Source of the DNA: Aurantimonas sp036252795
GTDB lineage: Bacteria; Pseudomonadota; Alphaproteobacteria; Rhizobiales; Rhizobiaceae
NCBI GenBank assembly: GCA_036252795.1
Contig: DASYHY010000190.1
Coordinates: 1-64,000 of the forward strand
Reading direction: 5' to 3'
Length of the DNA stretch: 64,000 nucleotides
The notes under the pieces were generated by a model. It saw nothing but the letters and a program-made list of their open reading frames with translations. It was not told the DNA's origin and did not search any database. Shown piece after piece: positions 42,806 through 51,942 of the stretch. Made by a program: the position numbers and the translations under genes. How positions within the stretch are numbered: position 1 is the stretch's first letter; every line of letters starts with the position of its first letter.

Positions 42806-43351
42806 GTGGACAATAAGCCCATCGATCGACAGGTGCTTCCCTTTCGCAGACGCTGGCACGTCATCGCCGAAGTTGATCTGGCCCCGCTCCTAACCGACCA
42901 TGCGGCGGTCAGGCAGATGTGTCGCTCGGTCGAAGCTTTGGCCGATCGCCTTGCGGACGTGCCAGGGCCTGAGGAGCGCTATGCTGTCGCTGACCAGATT
43001 GAGCGATGCATCCGCGATCACGTGACCATCACCAGCGCGTTTCTCGAGCGCATGTTCGCCGGCGAGGACCTCGCCTTCGGCGGCGGGCTGTTGACCCGCA
43101 TATTGCTCGACCAGATCGCCGACGGGGTGCACGCCGAGGACGTGATCGAGGCGTTGCGCGTCGACGTTCTCGATCCAGAAAGCGTCGAGACGCTCGGCTA
43201 CATGCTTCGTTGTTTGTTCGATAGTTGCCGGCGTGCGCTGGACTTCGAGGAACTCGCGCTGTTGTCGCTGGCCGGACCGCGACTGTCGCGCGACGCTCGT
43301 GAAGCGCTGGAACATATATTGGACACTTCTGCCACGGGCGCAGCTGCCTAG
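42806..43351 (+). CDS. Helical hypothetical protein (181 aa)
   Basis: The GTG at 42806 has GGAGG 8 nt upstream. The protein is soluble, all-helical and acidic: LLTDHAAVRQMCRSVEALADRL, CIRDHVTITSAFLERMF, then a C-terminal helical part. His residues at spaced positions recall hemerythrin-like bundles, but the full motif is not seen. It sits behind an FNR-type box and ends overlapping the convergent fnr gene by 4 nt. Function unknown. Confidence 0.65.
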   Translation: MDNKPIDRQVLPFRRRWHVIAEVDLAPLLTDHAAVRQMCRSVEALADRLADVPGPEERYAVADQIERCIRDHVTITSAFLERMFAGEDLAFGGGLLTRILLDQIADGVHAEDVIEALRVDVLDPESVETLGYMLRCLFDSCRRALDFEELALLSLAGPRLSRDAREALEHILDTSATGAAA

Positions 43352-44058
43352 GCCGCTGCCGCAATCGCCTCGAGGGCTGCTCGGTCGGAAATCGTCACCG
43401 CGCGCGCGCCGGGCAAGGTGATGATACCCGAGGCTTTCAAACGCGTCAGTTGCCGGCTCACGGTCTCGATCGTAAGACCGAGCACATCGGCCATCTGGCC
43501 ACGGGTGAGCGGTAGATCGAAGGTGAGGGGGCCGCCAGGCGCAGGACGACAACCGCCCGCCCCAACCTTCGCAGCCATTTCGAGGAGGAAGTCCGCCACT
43601 TTCTCGCTCGCCGACTTGCGTGCCAGCATCAGCATGCGCGAACGCGCCTCCTGAAGCGCGGTCAGGGTTCGCTGGAGCAGCAAGCGCTCCATGCGGACAT
43701 GATCTTCGAGCACGTGCTCAAACTGTCGTCGCGGAAAGACACACAGCTCGACGTCGGTCAGAGCCTCGACCGTATTATCGGCCTCGTCGGCGTAAGGCTG
43801 CCCAACGAAGTCGGCCGGATAGAGCAGCCCGACGATTTGCTCGCGGCCATCCGGCGTCGAGGTTGCGAGCTTCAGCATGCCGCTCAGGAGGTTGGCGCAG
43901 ATGACGCTTTCATTGCCGGCCCAGATGATGGTGGACCCGCGGGGGTAGCGGCGCCGCTCCCCGATCGAATTGAGCGCCCGCAGTTCGCCGTCGTCGAGGC
44001 TGCCGCACAAAGCGGCGTCGCGAACCGCGCAATCCAAGCAGATGTTCGAGCTTGCCAT
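43348..44058 (-). CDS. fnr: FNR-type oxygen-sensing transcriptional regulator
   Basis: Crp/Fnr-family protein of 236 residues. The N-terminal cysteine cluster Cys7, Cys10 and Cys18 (NICLDCAVRDAALC) and a further Cys106 (VELCVFPRR) at the position of E. coli Cys122 could bind an oxygen-labile [4Fe-4S] cluster. The effector-fold region includes GNESVICANLLSGMLKL. The C-terminal HTH TRGQMADVLGLTIETVSRQL has the FNR-type E..SR recognition pattern, reading TTGAT-N4-ATCAA-like sites. Four such sites are in this segment. Confidence 0.92.
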   Translation of the reverse strand: MASSNICLDCAVRDAALCGSLDDGELRALNSIGERRRYPRGSTIIWAGNESVICANLLSGMLKLATSTPDGREQIVGLLYPADFVGQPYADEADNTVEALTDVELCVFPRRQFEHVLEDHVRMERLLLQRTLTALQEARSRMLMLARKSASEKVADFLLEMAAKVGAGGCRPAPGGPLTFDLPLTRGQMADVLGLTIETVSRQLTRLKASGIITLPGARAVTISDRAALEAIAAAA

Positions 44059-44138
44059 AGGAACGATATAGTGATCGCTCTCCCCGTTGTCCTCCCAGAA
44101 ACCGGTATACCGTTCGACCGATAAAGAGGCGGGGTCGA

Positions 44139-44166
44139 GGCCTGAGAGGGACTTTCCTCTCAGGCC
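44139..44166. terminator. Hairpin between ompW and fnr
   Basis: GGCCTGAGAGG and CCTCTCAGGCC are exact reverse complements around a 6-nt loop, 10 nt downstream of the ompW stop. There is no strong U-tract, so termination may be partial. Confidence 0.6.
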
Positions 44167-44175
44167 CGCTCGCTC

Positions 44176-44871
44176 CTAGAGCCTGAACCCGAGGCCGACA
44201 CCGACCACCAACGGATCGAGATGGAGCTTTACCTGCTGCGTTCCGGCGGCCGTGGTCTGCAGCCGGGCGGTGGTATCGATGTCGATATATTTGACGTCGA
44301 GGTTGAGGGAGACCTTGCGGGTCAGATCGACATCCACGCCCGCCTGCGCGGCCCAGCCGAAGCTGTCCTTCATGTGAACGCGGGTGGTCCCTACCGCCTT
44401 CTCGAGGCCCGCAGAGGCCTTCTCGTTCCAGAAGATCGTGTAGTTGAGGCCGGCACCGACATAAGGTCGGACGTGGCTCGCCGGCGCAAAATGGTACTGA
44501 GCCGTCAGCGTCGGCGGAAGCACCCAGGTCGAGGCGAGCCGACCGATTGATCCCGTCGTTCCGGTGCGACCGTCCGCGTGGTGCTTCGTCGTCGAGGCGA
44601 TGAGTTCGAAGCCGACATGATCCGACGCCATGTAGGTCGCGTCCACCTCGGGCATGAAGCTGTTGTCTACCCGAACCTTCTCGCCCGGGAAGGCGGGGAG
44701 CACGCTTCCGGAGCGCTCGTTGGGTGCGACCATGATGGCTCGCACACGCAACAGGACGTCGCCCGACCTCACCCCGGTCTGCTGGTCCGCATTCGTCTGC
44801 GCAGCCGCAGGAGCCGCTACCCCTGAAAGGGCGAGGGCGCCCGCTGCGCCGATGAACACTGTCCGCTTCAT
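44176..44871 (-). CDS. OmpW-family outer-membrane protein
   Basis: Protein of 231 residues with signal peptide MKRTVFIGAAGALALSGVAAPAAAQ. The mature part is an eight-stranded barrel of the OmpW type: GDVLLRVRAIMVAPN, DATYMASDHVGFELIAS, PPTLTAQYHF, RPYVGAGLNYTIFW, the later VSLNLDVKYIDIDT, and a C-terminal aromatic-type end LGFRL. OmpW is FNR-regulated in other bacteria. The divergent FNR-type box at 44924-44937 lies 53 nt upstream. Confidence 0.9.
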   Translation of the reverse strand: MKRTVFIGAAGALALSGVAAPAAAQTNADQQTGVRSGDVLLRVRAIMVAPNERSGSVLPAFPGEKVRVDNSFMPEVDATYMASDHVGFELIASTTKHHADGRTGTTGSIGRLASTWVLPPTLTAQYHFAPASHVRPYVGAGLNYTIFWNEKASAGLEKAVGTTRVHMKDSFGWAAQAGVDVDLTRKVSLNLDVKYIDIDTTARLQTTAAGTQQVKLHLDPLVVGVGLGFRL

Positions 44872-44923
44872 ACAAAACTCCGTGGTGATGACCCACGGCT
44901 AGGAAGGGTTGAGCGGTCGAGCT

Positions 44924-44937
44924 TTGACCACCGTCAA
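44924..44937. promoter_or_regulatory. FNR-type box between ompW and hemN
   Basis: TTGAC-CACC-GTCAA is a fully symmetric variant of the consensus. It is 53 nt before ompW and 36 nt before hemN, so it may serve both divergent genes. Confidence 0.72.
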
Positions 44938-44972
44938 AGACGATCGCGGGCGTTCGTTGCACCGAGGCATGT

Positions 44973-46295
44973 ATGTGGACCTATCATCCCGATCTCCTGG
45001 CGCGCCCGGTGCCCCGTTATACCAGCTATCCAACGGCTGCGGAGTTCACCAGCACCGTCGACGGCTCGGACCTGGCGAGCGGCCTTGCGGGCTTGCGGGC
45101 CGATGAGGAGATTTCGCTTTACCTGCATATCCCGTACTGCCGGGAAATCTGCTGGTATTGCGGATGTAATACGGGAGCCGCGACGAAAGAAGCGCGGCTG
45201 ACCGCCTACATCGCCCGCTTGCACGACGAAATCGACCTTGTTGCCGCCCATCTCGGCGGACGCGGACAGGTGCGGCGTATCGCATTCGGCGGCGGAAGCC
45301 CTAACGCCATAGCACAGCAAGCGTTTTCGGCTCTGCTCAAGCACGTCAAACGCTCCTTTGATTGTTTCGAGCCGATCGTCTCGGTAGAGCTCGATCCGCG
45401 CGGTTTCGACGAGGAATGGGCGTCGACGCTGGCTGATGCCGGAGTCCGTCGGGCCAGCCTCGGCGTTCAGACATTCGACCCTGCAATTCAGGCAGCAATC
45501 GGCCGCGTGCAGCCCCACGAACATATTGCACGAACGGTGGAGCTTCTCCGTCACGCCGGTATCGATAGCCTCAACTTCGACCTCATGTACGGATTACCCG
45601 GCCAGGATGGCGCGAGCTTGGCCGGGACGCTGGAGGCTGCGCTCGCGTTCGCTCCCGACCGACTGGCCGTGTTCGGCTACGCGCATGTGCCGCATCTCAT
45701 CCCCCGTCAGCGCCGCATCGACGCCTCGCGCCTGCCCGGACCCGAACAGCGGTTCCAGCAAGCAGCGTACGCCTATGAGCTACTGCTCGGTCGCGACTAC
45801 CGGGCTGTGGGCTTCGACCATTTCGCACGCGCCGGGGATCCGCTCGCGCTAGCGTCGGCAGAAGGGCGGCTGCGCCGGAACTTTCAGGGCTTCACGGACG
45901 ACGCTGCGCAGTATGTGCTCGGCCTCGGCGCGAGCGCGATCAGCGCTCTTCCCGACCGCCTCCTCCAGAACGAGAAGAACACGGGGCGATGGCATCTGGC
46001 GGTCGGGTCCGGACGGCTGCCGGTCGAGCGGGGTAGCTACCGTAGCCCGGACGATCAGGCTCGTGGCCTCATCATCGAGCAGCTCCTCACGTGCGGATCG
46101 GCGGACCTCACGGCCTTGCTGGACCGCGCCTGCTACCGAGCGCCCCTTCTCGACTTCGAGCGACGTGGCCTGCTCGCCTGGGAAGGAACCCGGATCGTTT
46201 TGACGGACGGGGCGCTCCCCTATGCTCGGGCGATCGCGGCACGTATCGACGCTTATCGTGACCAAAGCACCGGTCGCTTCAGCAATGCCATCTGA
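44973..46295 (+). CDS. hemN: Oxygen-independent coproporphyrinogen III oxidase
   Basis: Radical SAM enzyme of 440 residues that converts coproporphyrinogen III to protoporphyrinogen IX without O2. The [4Fe-4S] motif is Cys56-X3-Cys60-X2-Cys63 (HIPYCREICWYCGC). Further HemN features are GGGSPNA, VELDPRGF, SLGVQTFDPAIQ, LMYGLPGQ and the QNEKNTGRWH region. It provides heme for the oxidases in low oxygen and sits directly behind an FNR-type box. The end overlaps the second fnr-like gene. Confidence 0.93.
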   Translation: MWTYHPDLLARPVPRYTSYPTAAEFTSTVDGSDLASGLAGLRADEEISLYLHIPYCREICWYCGCNTGAATKEARLTAYIARLHDEIDLVAAHLGGRGQVRRIAFGGGSPNAIAQQAFSALLKHVKRSFDCFEPIVSVELDPRGFDEEWASTLADAGVRRASLGVQTFDPAIQAAIGRVQPHEHIARTVELLRHAGIDSLNFDLMYGLPGQDGASLAGTLEAALAFAPDRLAVFGYAHVPHLIPRQRRIDASRLPGPEQRFQQAAYAYELLLGRDYRAVGFDHFARAGDPLALASAEGRLRRNFQGFTDDAAQYVLGLGASAISALPDRLLQNEKNTGRWHLAVGSGRLPVERGSYRSPDDQARGLIIEQLLTCGSADLTALLDRACYRAPLLDFERRGLLAWEGTRIVLTDGALPYARAIAARIDAYRDQSTGRFSNAI

Positions 46296-47036
46296 CGCCG
46301 CCCCAGCTTTCCGCCAAAAGCACCCTGCGAAGGATGTCGGAGGAGCGTTCGAAAACATGCCCTGTGAGCTATGCGCTTCCTTCCAGCCTGAGAGTGGCGA
46401 GGATAGGCGTGATGCCGGCCGGCGATACGCGGTGCGCAGGGGTCAGGACATCGGCGATATAGCGGGTACCGACAACTGGTGTGCCAGCTTGGCGATGGGT
46501 CTCCTGCGCATCGACGCGTCGCAAGGCCAGTCGCCTCGAACGGTCGGGCTGATCTTTCCAGGACAGATCGTCGCTCATCCCTTCGACGCCGACCCGTGCG
46601 GCACGGCAATTGTTGCCGTGACGCGCTCGGACATCTGCCTTCATGCACGCGGTGATCTGCAACACGTCACCGAGCGCTATCCGGGCGGCCGGCGGTTGCT
46701 CCTGCACAGCGCATTCCAGACCCTTGCCGAAACGCGTCGGTGGATGCTTGTGATCAGCCGCCCGCGAGCGCGCGAACGGGTCGCCGCCTTTCTCGTCTCG
46801 ATTGCGGAAAAGTTTCCGACCTCCGCCACGACACCTTCGATCTCGTGCTCAGTCGTGACCGGATTGGTGAGCTTCTCGGCCTCTCGCTCGAAACGGTCAG
46901 CCGTCAGATCCACGCTTTGGCGAAAGCGGGGCTGATCGCGCTTCCGGGTCGCCGCGATGTCCGTCTGCTGAACCGAAGTGGTCTCGAAGCCGTTGCCGGC
47001 ATCACCTTCCGCCATCCCTCAGGAGCAACTGCATGA
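46285..47036 (+). pseudogene. Second Crp/Fnr-family regulator, frameshifted
   Basis: The N-terminal part (from ATG 46285) has two Cys at 27 and 30 (MPCELCAS) and SDICLHARGD at the position of the fourth ligand, so its cluster site appears reduced. The effector-domain helix RPRARERVAAFLVSIAEKF ends at about 46815. The HTH (SRDRIGELLGLSLETVSRQIHAL) continues in another frame, in which SDLRHDTFDL would follow directly if one base were added near 46816. The 1-nt deletion would separate sensor and DNA-binding parts. The last codons overlap the next gene as ATGA. Confidence 0.82.
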
Positions 47037-47542
47037 CCTCTGGCGAATTCGCCCAACTACAGACACGATCCGGCTTTCGACTCAGCGTGCGGACGACGTC
47101 AATCGAAGATGAAACAAAGCTCGCGGAATTCTTCCAGCAAGTCGGCCCGGAGGACCTGCGGTTTCGCTTCCTCAGCACGGTTCGGAACGTCTCTCACGAT
47201 CGGCTTGTCGCGATGATCGATCCTGATGATCGAACCGACAGCGTCATCGCCGAGGATGAGGACGGGGAGATCGTCGCGACCGCCATGCTGGCGGGCGATC
47301 AGGCCGGCGACCGCGGTGAGGTCGCCGTCACCATCCGCAGCGACCACAAGGGCCATGGGATCGGGTGGACGCTGTTGGACTATCTGGTCGAGACGGCTCG
47401 TGCTCGGGGCTACGCGAGCGTTGAGTCTGTTGAAGACCGACACAATCGCGCCGCGATCGCACTGGAGCAGGAGATGGGATTCGTCACCGAGCCCGTCGAC
47501 GACGAGCCGACACTCATCCTGGTGCGAAAGAGCCTCAGCTAA
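47033..47542 (+). CDS. GNAT-family N-acetyltransferase
   Basis: Protein of 169 residues. The acetyl-CoA binding motif is RSDHKGHGIGWTLLDYLVE (R/Q-X2-G-X-G/A pattern), with VAVTIR on strand 4 before it and a later helix EDRHNRAAIALEQEMGF. No N-terminal extra domain. ATGA overlap with the broken fnr-like gene and a 4-nt convergent overlap with the L,D-transpeptidase gene. The substrate is unknown. Confidence 0.85.
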   Translation: MTSGEFAQLQTRSGFRLSVRTTSIEDETKLAEFFQQVGPEDLRFRFLSTVRNVSHDRLVAMIDPDDRTDSVIAEDEDGEIVATAMLAGDQAGDRGEVAVTIRSDHKGHGIGWTLLDYLVETARARGYASVESVEDRHNRAAIALEQEMGFVTEPVDDEPTLILVRKSLS

Positions 47543-48483
47543 GGCTCGGCTCGCAAGACCGACAGGCGCGTCCCAGTCCCGCTGCTTGCCAAAGACTCGC
47601 GCGTCACCAGCAATGTCGCTCCCGGCTGGAGGATCCCCTCGAGCTTGATGCGAAACGCATCGGGAAGGTGACCGCGACTACGCTCCGAGTCCGTCAGCTC
47701 GCCAGCCACCGCCAGCGCCTGGCCGGGCAGCGGCAGACGAAGCCAATGCGGGCCTGCCTGATCAACGGATCGCAGGGTGAACGCCTCCGTCCTGGAGACG
47801 GGCGCGTCGAGCTGGATGGTGGCCGACCCGATTTCCACACCGTTGCGCAACACGACGAGCCGCCGGTCACGACCGCTCACGACAATCGAAAGCGGGCCTG
47901 TGGGAGATCGCTCGGGCATCCAGCGATAGCTCGTGGGCGCGGCATGACCATCCTCCGGCACCTCGGCGAGCATGTCCGCGGGCGCAACTTCCGGCACGAG
48001 AGCATCGTCGGTGATCACGACCGTCAGACCGGGCTTGGTGACACCATACAGGAGCCTAGCAAAGGCGAGCGGAAGCCGCACACATCCATGACTCGCTGGA
48101 TAGCCAGGCAGAGCGCCGGCGTGGAGAGCGACGCCATCCCAGGTCAACCTCTGCATGAACGGCATCGGGGCGCCGTTGTAGAGGTTGGATTTGTGGTCCA
48201 CTTCCTTCTGGAGAATCGTGAAGATGCCGGTCGGCGTTTCATGGCCGGGCATGCCCGATGAAATCGTGGACACCCCAATTGGAACGCCGTTGCGATAGAC
48301 GAACGCGCGCTGTGCCTTGAGGCTGACGATCATCGTGACAGGGCCGTCAGGCGCGATCTGCGGTGCCCAGAAGTATTCGCCGGGCTTCAGCTTCTCGATA
48401 GGCCCAGCGACCGGTGCCGGAGGCACATTCTGGAGGAGGTATGCTGCTGCGGGCAGTAGGGCAGGGATGAAGGGAAACACCAC
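47539..48483 (-). CDS. L,D-transpeptidase (YkuD domain)
   Basis: Periplasmic enzyme of 314 residues. The N-terminus (MVFPFIPALLPAAAYLLQN) is a signal or anchor. The YkuD domain carries IVSLKAQRAFVYRNG and the active site HAGALPGYPASHGCVRLP, with catalytic Cys and His. These enzymes make 3-3 crosslinks in peptidoglycan or attach proteins. The C-terminal ~120 residues form a second strand-rich domain (LSIVVSGRDRRLVVLRNG). Confidence 0.9.
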   Translation of the reverse strand: MVFPFIPALLPAAAYLLQNVPPAPVAGPIEKLKPGEYFWAPQIAPDGPVTMIVSLKAQRAFVYRNGVPIGVSTISSGMPGHETPTGIFTILQKEVDHKSNLYNGAPMPFMQRLTWDGVALHAGALPGYPASHGCVRLPLAFARLLYGVTKPGLTVVITDDALVPEVAPADMLAEVPEDGHAAPTSYRWMPERSPTGPLSIVVSGRDRRLVVLRNGVEIGSATIQLDAPVSRTEAFTLRSVDQAGPHWLRLPLPGQALAVAGELTDSERSRGHLPDAFRIKLEGILQPGATLLVTRESLASSGTGTRLSVLRAEP

Positions 48484-48619
48484 TGATCTTTCGCGAGGGA
48501 AGGCAGTCGATCGTTGTCGCTGCGGTCACCCTTTAATCCCGATGCTCTGAACGCGAAAGCCGGCGGGCGCACGGCTTTGCCGCACTGCCGATTGCTGAGG
48601 TGACCCTCGAACGCGATCT

Positions 48620-50413
48620 TCAAGCGGCGATCGAGAGGCGATTGCGGCCCGCACCTTTCGATGCGTAAAGGGCCGCATCCGCCGCCTGCAGCGCCTCTAT
48701 GAGGCTTCGATCCTCACGCAAGGCCACAAGCCCGACGCTTACCGTCGTTGCCACCGAGCTCCCATCGCGCGCGGTGATGGTTGCGGCGGCAAACTGTGCT
48801 CTCACACGCTCGCAAGCCTCCTGGGCCTCGACCTGGCTCAGGCCTGTTAAGAGCACGCCAAACTCTTCTCCGCCCAATCTGGCGACGGTGTCAGCGGACC
48901 GCACGTTCGCCTTGAGAATGGCTGCGAATGCCCGGAGCACATCGTCGCCGGTCGCGTGGCCGAAGCGGTCATTGACTCTCTTGAAAAAGTCGAGATCGAA
49001 CAGCGCAAGATAGCTTCGCCCGTGGCATGCATTAAGGCCGGCGATGGCGTTCTCATAGGCGGCGGTGAAGGTACGACGATTCGAGAGGCCGGTCAGCGGA
49101 TCCGTTGCCGCGGCACGCGCCAGGTTGAGCTCACGCGCTTTGCGCCTGGACACCTCTCGCACGACGTTGACCGTGCCGGTGACCGCGCCGTCCTCGGCGC
49201 TGATAGCGCGGGCATGGCTTTCGAACCAGGCGAGCTCGCCGGACGCCTTGTGAGCTCGGAACTCGAACATCACCGTCGCCGCCGGATCGGCCATGGCGTT
49301 TCTGTGCGCACGGATAACGCGGTCGACATCCTCGAACGCCACCACGTCGCGCGCGAGACGACCAGTCACCGCCGCAGGAGAGAAGCCGGCGATCACCGAG
49401 AGAGACGGCGATGCGAACCGGATCGTACCGTCGGCGTCGACGGCCATGATGATATCGCCGCTACGGTCCGCGATGATGCGATGCAGCGCTGCGCCTTCCT
49501 GCACGGCAGAAAAAAGGAGCTTCCGCCGCTTCAACTCGGTGGCGACCGGGAGAGCGATCAGCGTCGCAAAAACCAGATAGAGCTGGAAGAGCTGGAGCTT
49601 GGTTCCGATCCCGGTACCTGGCGGGATTATCGGCCCGAGCCCTTCCGCCGTGCAGGCGGTGCCGACCGCCGTCAACACCAGCAGAGAGATAGCGGCGCCG
49701 AGCCGACCGAACCGAAAGACCATCAGCAGCAGGGGAACGAACGGCACGTACAGAAGAGGGTAGCGGCTCGCAAAGACGAAGCTCGTGACGGCGACCATCA
49801 AAGCTGTCAGCGCACCCGCTTCGATCAACTCGCGCCGATCGAACTTGCGTGCCCATCCGCTGATATCGCCTCCGACCGCCAGCTTCACGATCGGCATGAC
49901 GGTCAAGGTCCCGAGCGCATGGGCGCAGAACCAGCCAATCATGTTATGGGTGATCGGAACACCAGCGGCGTAGTGCGCCAGGGCGCCTGCGGGGAGTGCC
50001 GTCAGGCCGGGAACGAGGATCCCGGCGACCACGATCAGCGTGCCGAGCTCTCGCACCGAGGTCAGATGACCCGGCTCCGGTTCGATGCGCCGCATGAGCC
50101 ATGCGATCGCGCTGCCCTCGATAACATTGATCGCCGCCATCGGCAGCGCCACGGCAGCGCCCAGCCCCTGGAGCGAGGTGGCAAGCGCGCTCGCTGCGGC
50201 GCAAACAAGCATTCTCAGGGTCCAGGAGCGTTCCGGTCGATAACGAAGATCGACCGCCAGAAGCGGCGTGGCGATCCACAGAAGGGCGACCCCGCCGTCA
50301 AGGCGGGTATAACGAACGGCGAGCAGAGCGGCAGCGAAGTAGCTCAGTCCCAGCAGCAAGACCTGGGGAAACTCGATACGCCAGCGATGAAGAAGACCCT
50401 TAAATTGTGACAT
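48620..50413 (-). CDS. MASE1-like/PAS/GGDEF diguanylate cyclase
   Basis: Membrane protein of 597 residues. About eight hydrophobic segments in residues ~1-290 resemble a MASE1 sensor. A PAS domain follows (~300-420: IIADRSGDIIMAVDADGTIRF). The GGDEF domain begins DPLTGLSNRRTF and has the intact signature ARLGGEEFGVLL, with metal-binding FDLDFFKRVND, so it should make cyclic di-GMP. No EAL domain. An FNR-type box lies 84 nt upstream on the other side of its start. Confidence 0.88.
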   Translation of the reverse strand: MSQFKGLLHRWRIEFPQVLLLGLSYFAAALLAVRYTRLDGGVALLWIATPLLAVDLRYRPERSWTLRMLVCAAASALATSLQGLGAAVALPMAAINVIEGSAIAWLMRRIEPEPGHLTSVRELGTLIVVAGILVPGLTALPAGALAHYAAGVPITHNMIGWFCAHALGTLTVMPIVKLAVGGDISGWARKFDRRELIEAGALTALMVAVTSFVFASRYPLLYVPFVPLLLMVFRFGRLGAAISLLVLTAVGTACTAEGLGPIIPPGTGIGTKLQLFQLYLVFATLIALPVATELKRRKLLFSAVQEGAALHRIIADRSGDIIMAVDADGTIRFASPSLSVIAGFSPAAVTGRLARDVVAFEDVDRVIRAHRNAMADPAATVMFEFRAHKASGELAWFESHARAISAEDGAVTGTVNVVREVSRRKARELNLARAAATDPLTGLSNRRTFTAAYENAIAGLNACHGRSYLALFDLDFFKRVNDRFGHATGDDVLRAFAAILKANVRSADTVARLGGEEFGVLLTGLSQVEAQEACERVRAQFAAATITARDGSSVATTVSVGLVALREDRSLIEALQAADAALYASKGAGRNRLSIAA

Positions 50414-50496
50414 GACCAGAAACTAGGCCACAGTGGTTAACAGATGCTTCGCATCTCGGGTCGCAAGGTGTGTGCGAGAGGCGCGCGGCGCGCAGT

Positions 50497-50510
50497 TTGA
50501 CGAGCGTCAA
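50497..50510. promoter_or_regulatory. FNR-type box upstream of the monooxygenase-antiporter chimera
   Basis: TTGAC-GAGC-GTCAA, the same symmetric variant as at 44924. It is 50 nt before the GTG at 50560 and 84 nt before the divergent GGDEF gene. Confidence 0.7.
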
Positions 50511-50559
50511 TCCGGGCATTCCCCAGCTGTGCGATGTGCGACCTGAAGGTATGTGACAC

Positions 50560-51942
50560 GTGATCTATGACATCCTGATCGCGGGCGGCGGACCTGCCGG
50601 GCTCGCCTTCGCGCGGGCGCTGAACGGCGCCCGCCTCCGCATCGCGCTTATCGAGCGGCAGCCGGCGGATCTGCTTGCCTCGCCGCCAGTGGACGGCCGC
50701 GAGATCGCGCTGACGCATCGATCCGTCGCAACCCTGACCAGGCTCGGCGCATGGGCGCAGCTTCGGCGGGAAGATGTGTCGCCTTTGCGCAAGGCGCAGG
50801 TGCTGAACGGCGCCTCGAGTTTCCCACTCGCCTTCGACACAGCGGGGACCGGAGAAGATCGGCTCGGGCAACTCGTGCCGAACCACCGCATCCGTCAGTC
50901 GCTGTTTCGAGCGGTTAACGACCAGTCGGGGCTGGAACTGATCACGGGATTGGGCGTGGCGTCGGTCGGCACCGATCGGGCCAGCGCACGCGTGACGCTG
51001 ACTGACGGGCGCGTGCTCGATGCGCGGCTGCTGGTGGGCGCGGATTCACGCTTCTCGGTGATCCGCGAGCAACTCGGCATCGCCGCGGAGGTCAATCGGC
51101 TCGGGCGATCGATGATGGTGTGTCGCGTTGCGCATGAGGGCGATCACCAGGGCATCGCGACGGAGTGGTTCGACCATGGCCAGACAATCGCCATGTTGCC
51201 CCTTCGCGATCGCCAATCTTCGGCCGTGCTGACCCTGACTTCAGGCGAGGTCGAGCGGCTCGCGGCACTGAGCGGGACGCCGCTCTCCGTCACCCATGCG
51301 GAGGAGCTGTTCGCCGTCGAAGCAGGCGGCGGCATCCTGCTTGGCCTCGTCACAGGCTGGCTGGCCTACCGGGCGATGCGCTCGATCGACGAGTACAACG
51401 TCGAGGTGATGATAAGCCTGGCCGTGGTGATGGGCGGCTATGCGCTGGCGAGCGCACTGCATGTGAGCGGTCCCGTGGCCATGGCGGTGGCCGGGCTCAT
51501 CATCGGCAATCACGGCGTCGCGCACGCGATGAGCGACACGACGCGGGATTATCTGCTCAAGTTCTGGGCGCTGATCGACGACGTGCTCAACGCGGTGCTG
51601 TTCCTGCTGATCGGGCTTGAGGTGGTCACGATACCCGCGGACAGCAGGCTGATCCTTCTCGGGATGGCGGCGATTCCTCTAGTGCTGGCGGCCCGCAGCG
51701 TCGCCGTGGTGAGTCCGCTCCTCGCCATCCGGCCGTTCCTGTCGCTCGGACGGCTCGCCCCCGTCACGCTCATCTGGGGCGGTCTTCGCGGCGGCATCTC
51801 GGTGGCGCTGGCGCTCGGCCTTCCGGAAGGCCCGGCGCGCTCCTTCGCACTAGCTGCCACTTACATCGTCGTGCTCTTCTCGGTCATCGTCCAGGGCGGC
51901 ACGGTCGAGCGGGTGATCCGCTGGCGCTCGGATAGGGCATGA
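50560..51942 (+). CDS. In-frame chimera: UbiH-type monooxygenase N-half fused to NhaP antiporter C-half
   Basis: Residues 1-~236 are the N-terminal half of a UbiH/Coq6-type FAD monooxygenase: GGGPAGLAFARAL binds FAD, with DGREIALTHRSV and LLVGADSRFS. From ~237, LSGTPLSVTHAEELFAVEAGGG is closely like the NhaP protein at 59064-60335 (MSGEPFSIAHAAELFAVEAGGG, from its residue ~197), and similarity continues to the end. The first part lacks the second FAD motif; the second lacks antiporter residues 1-196, including the FND ion-binding region. Neither activity is expected. The frame is fully open and behind an FNR-type box. Confidence 0.85.
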   Translation: MIYDILIAGGGPAGLAFARALNGARLRIALIERQPADLLASPPVDGREIALTHRSVATLTRLGAWAQLRREDVSPLRKAQVLNGASSFPLAFDTAGTGEDRLGQLVPNHRIRQSLFRAVNDQSGLELITGLGVASVGTDRASARVTLTDGRVLDARLLVGADSRFSVIREQLGIAAEVNRLGRSMMVCRVAHEGDHQGIATEWFDHGQTIAMLPLRDRQSSAVLTLTSGEVERLAALSGTPLSVTHAEELFAVEAGGGILLGLVTGWLAYRAMRSIDEYNVEVMISLAVVMGGYALASALHVSGPVAMAVAGLIIGNHGVAHAMSDTTRDYLLKFWALIDDVLNAVLFLLIGLEVVTIPADSRLILLGMAAIPLVLAARSVAVVSPLLAIRPFLSLGRLAPVTLIWGGLRGGISVALALGLPEGPARSFALAATYIVVLFSVIVQGGTVERVIRWRSDRA

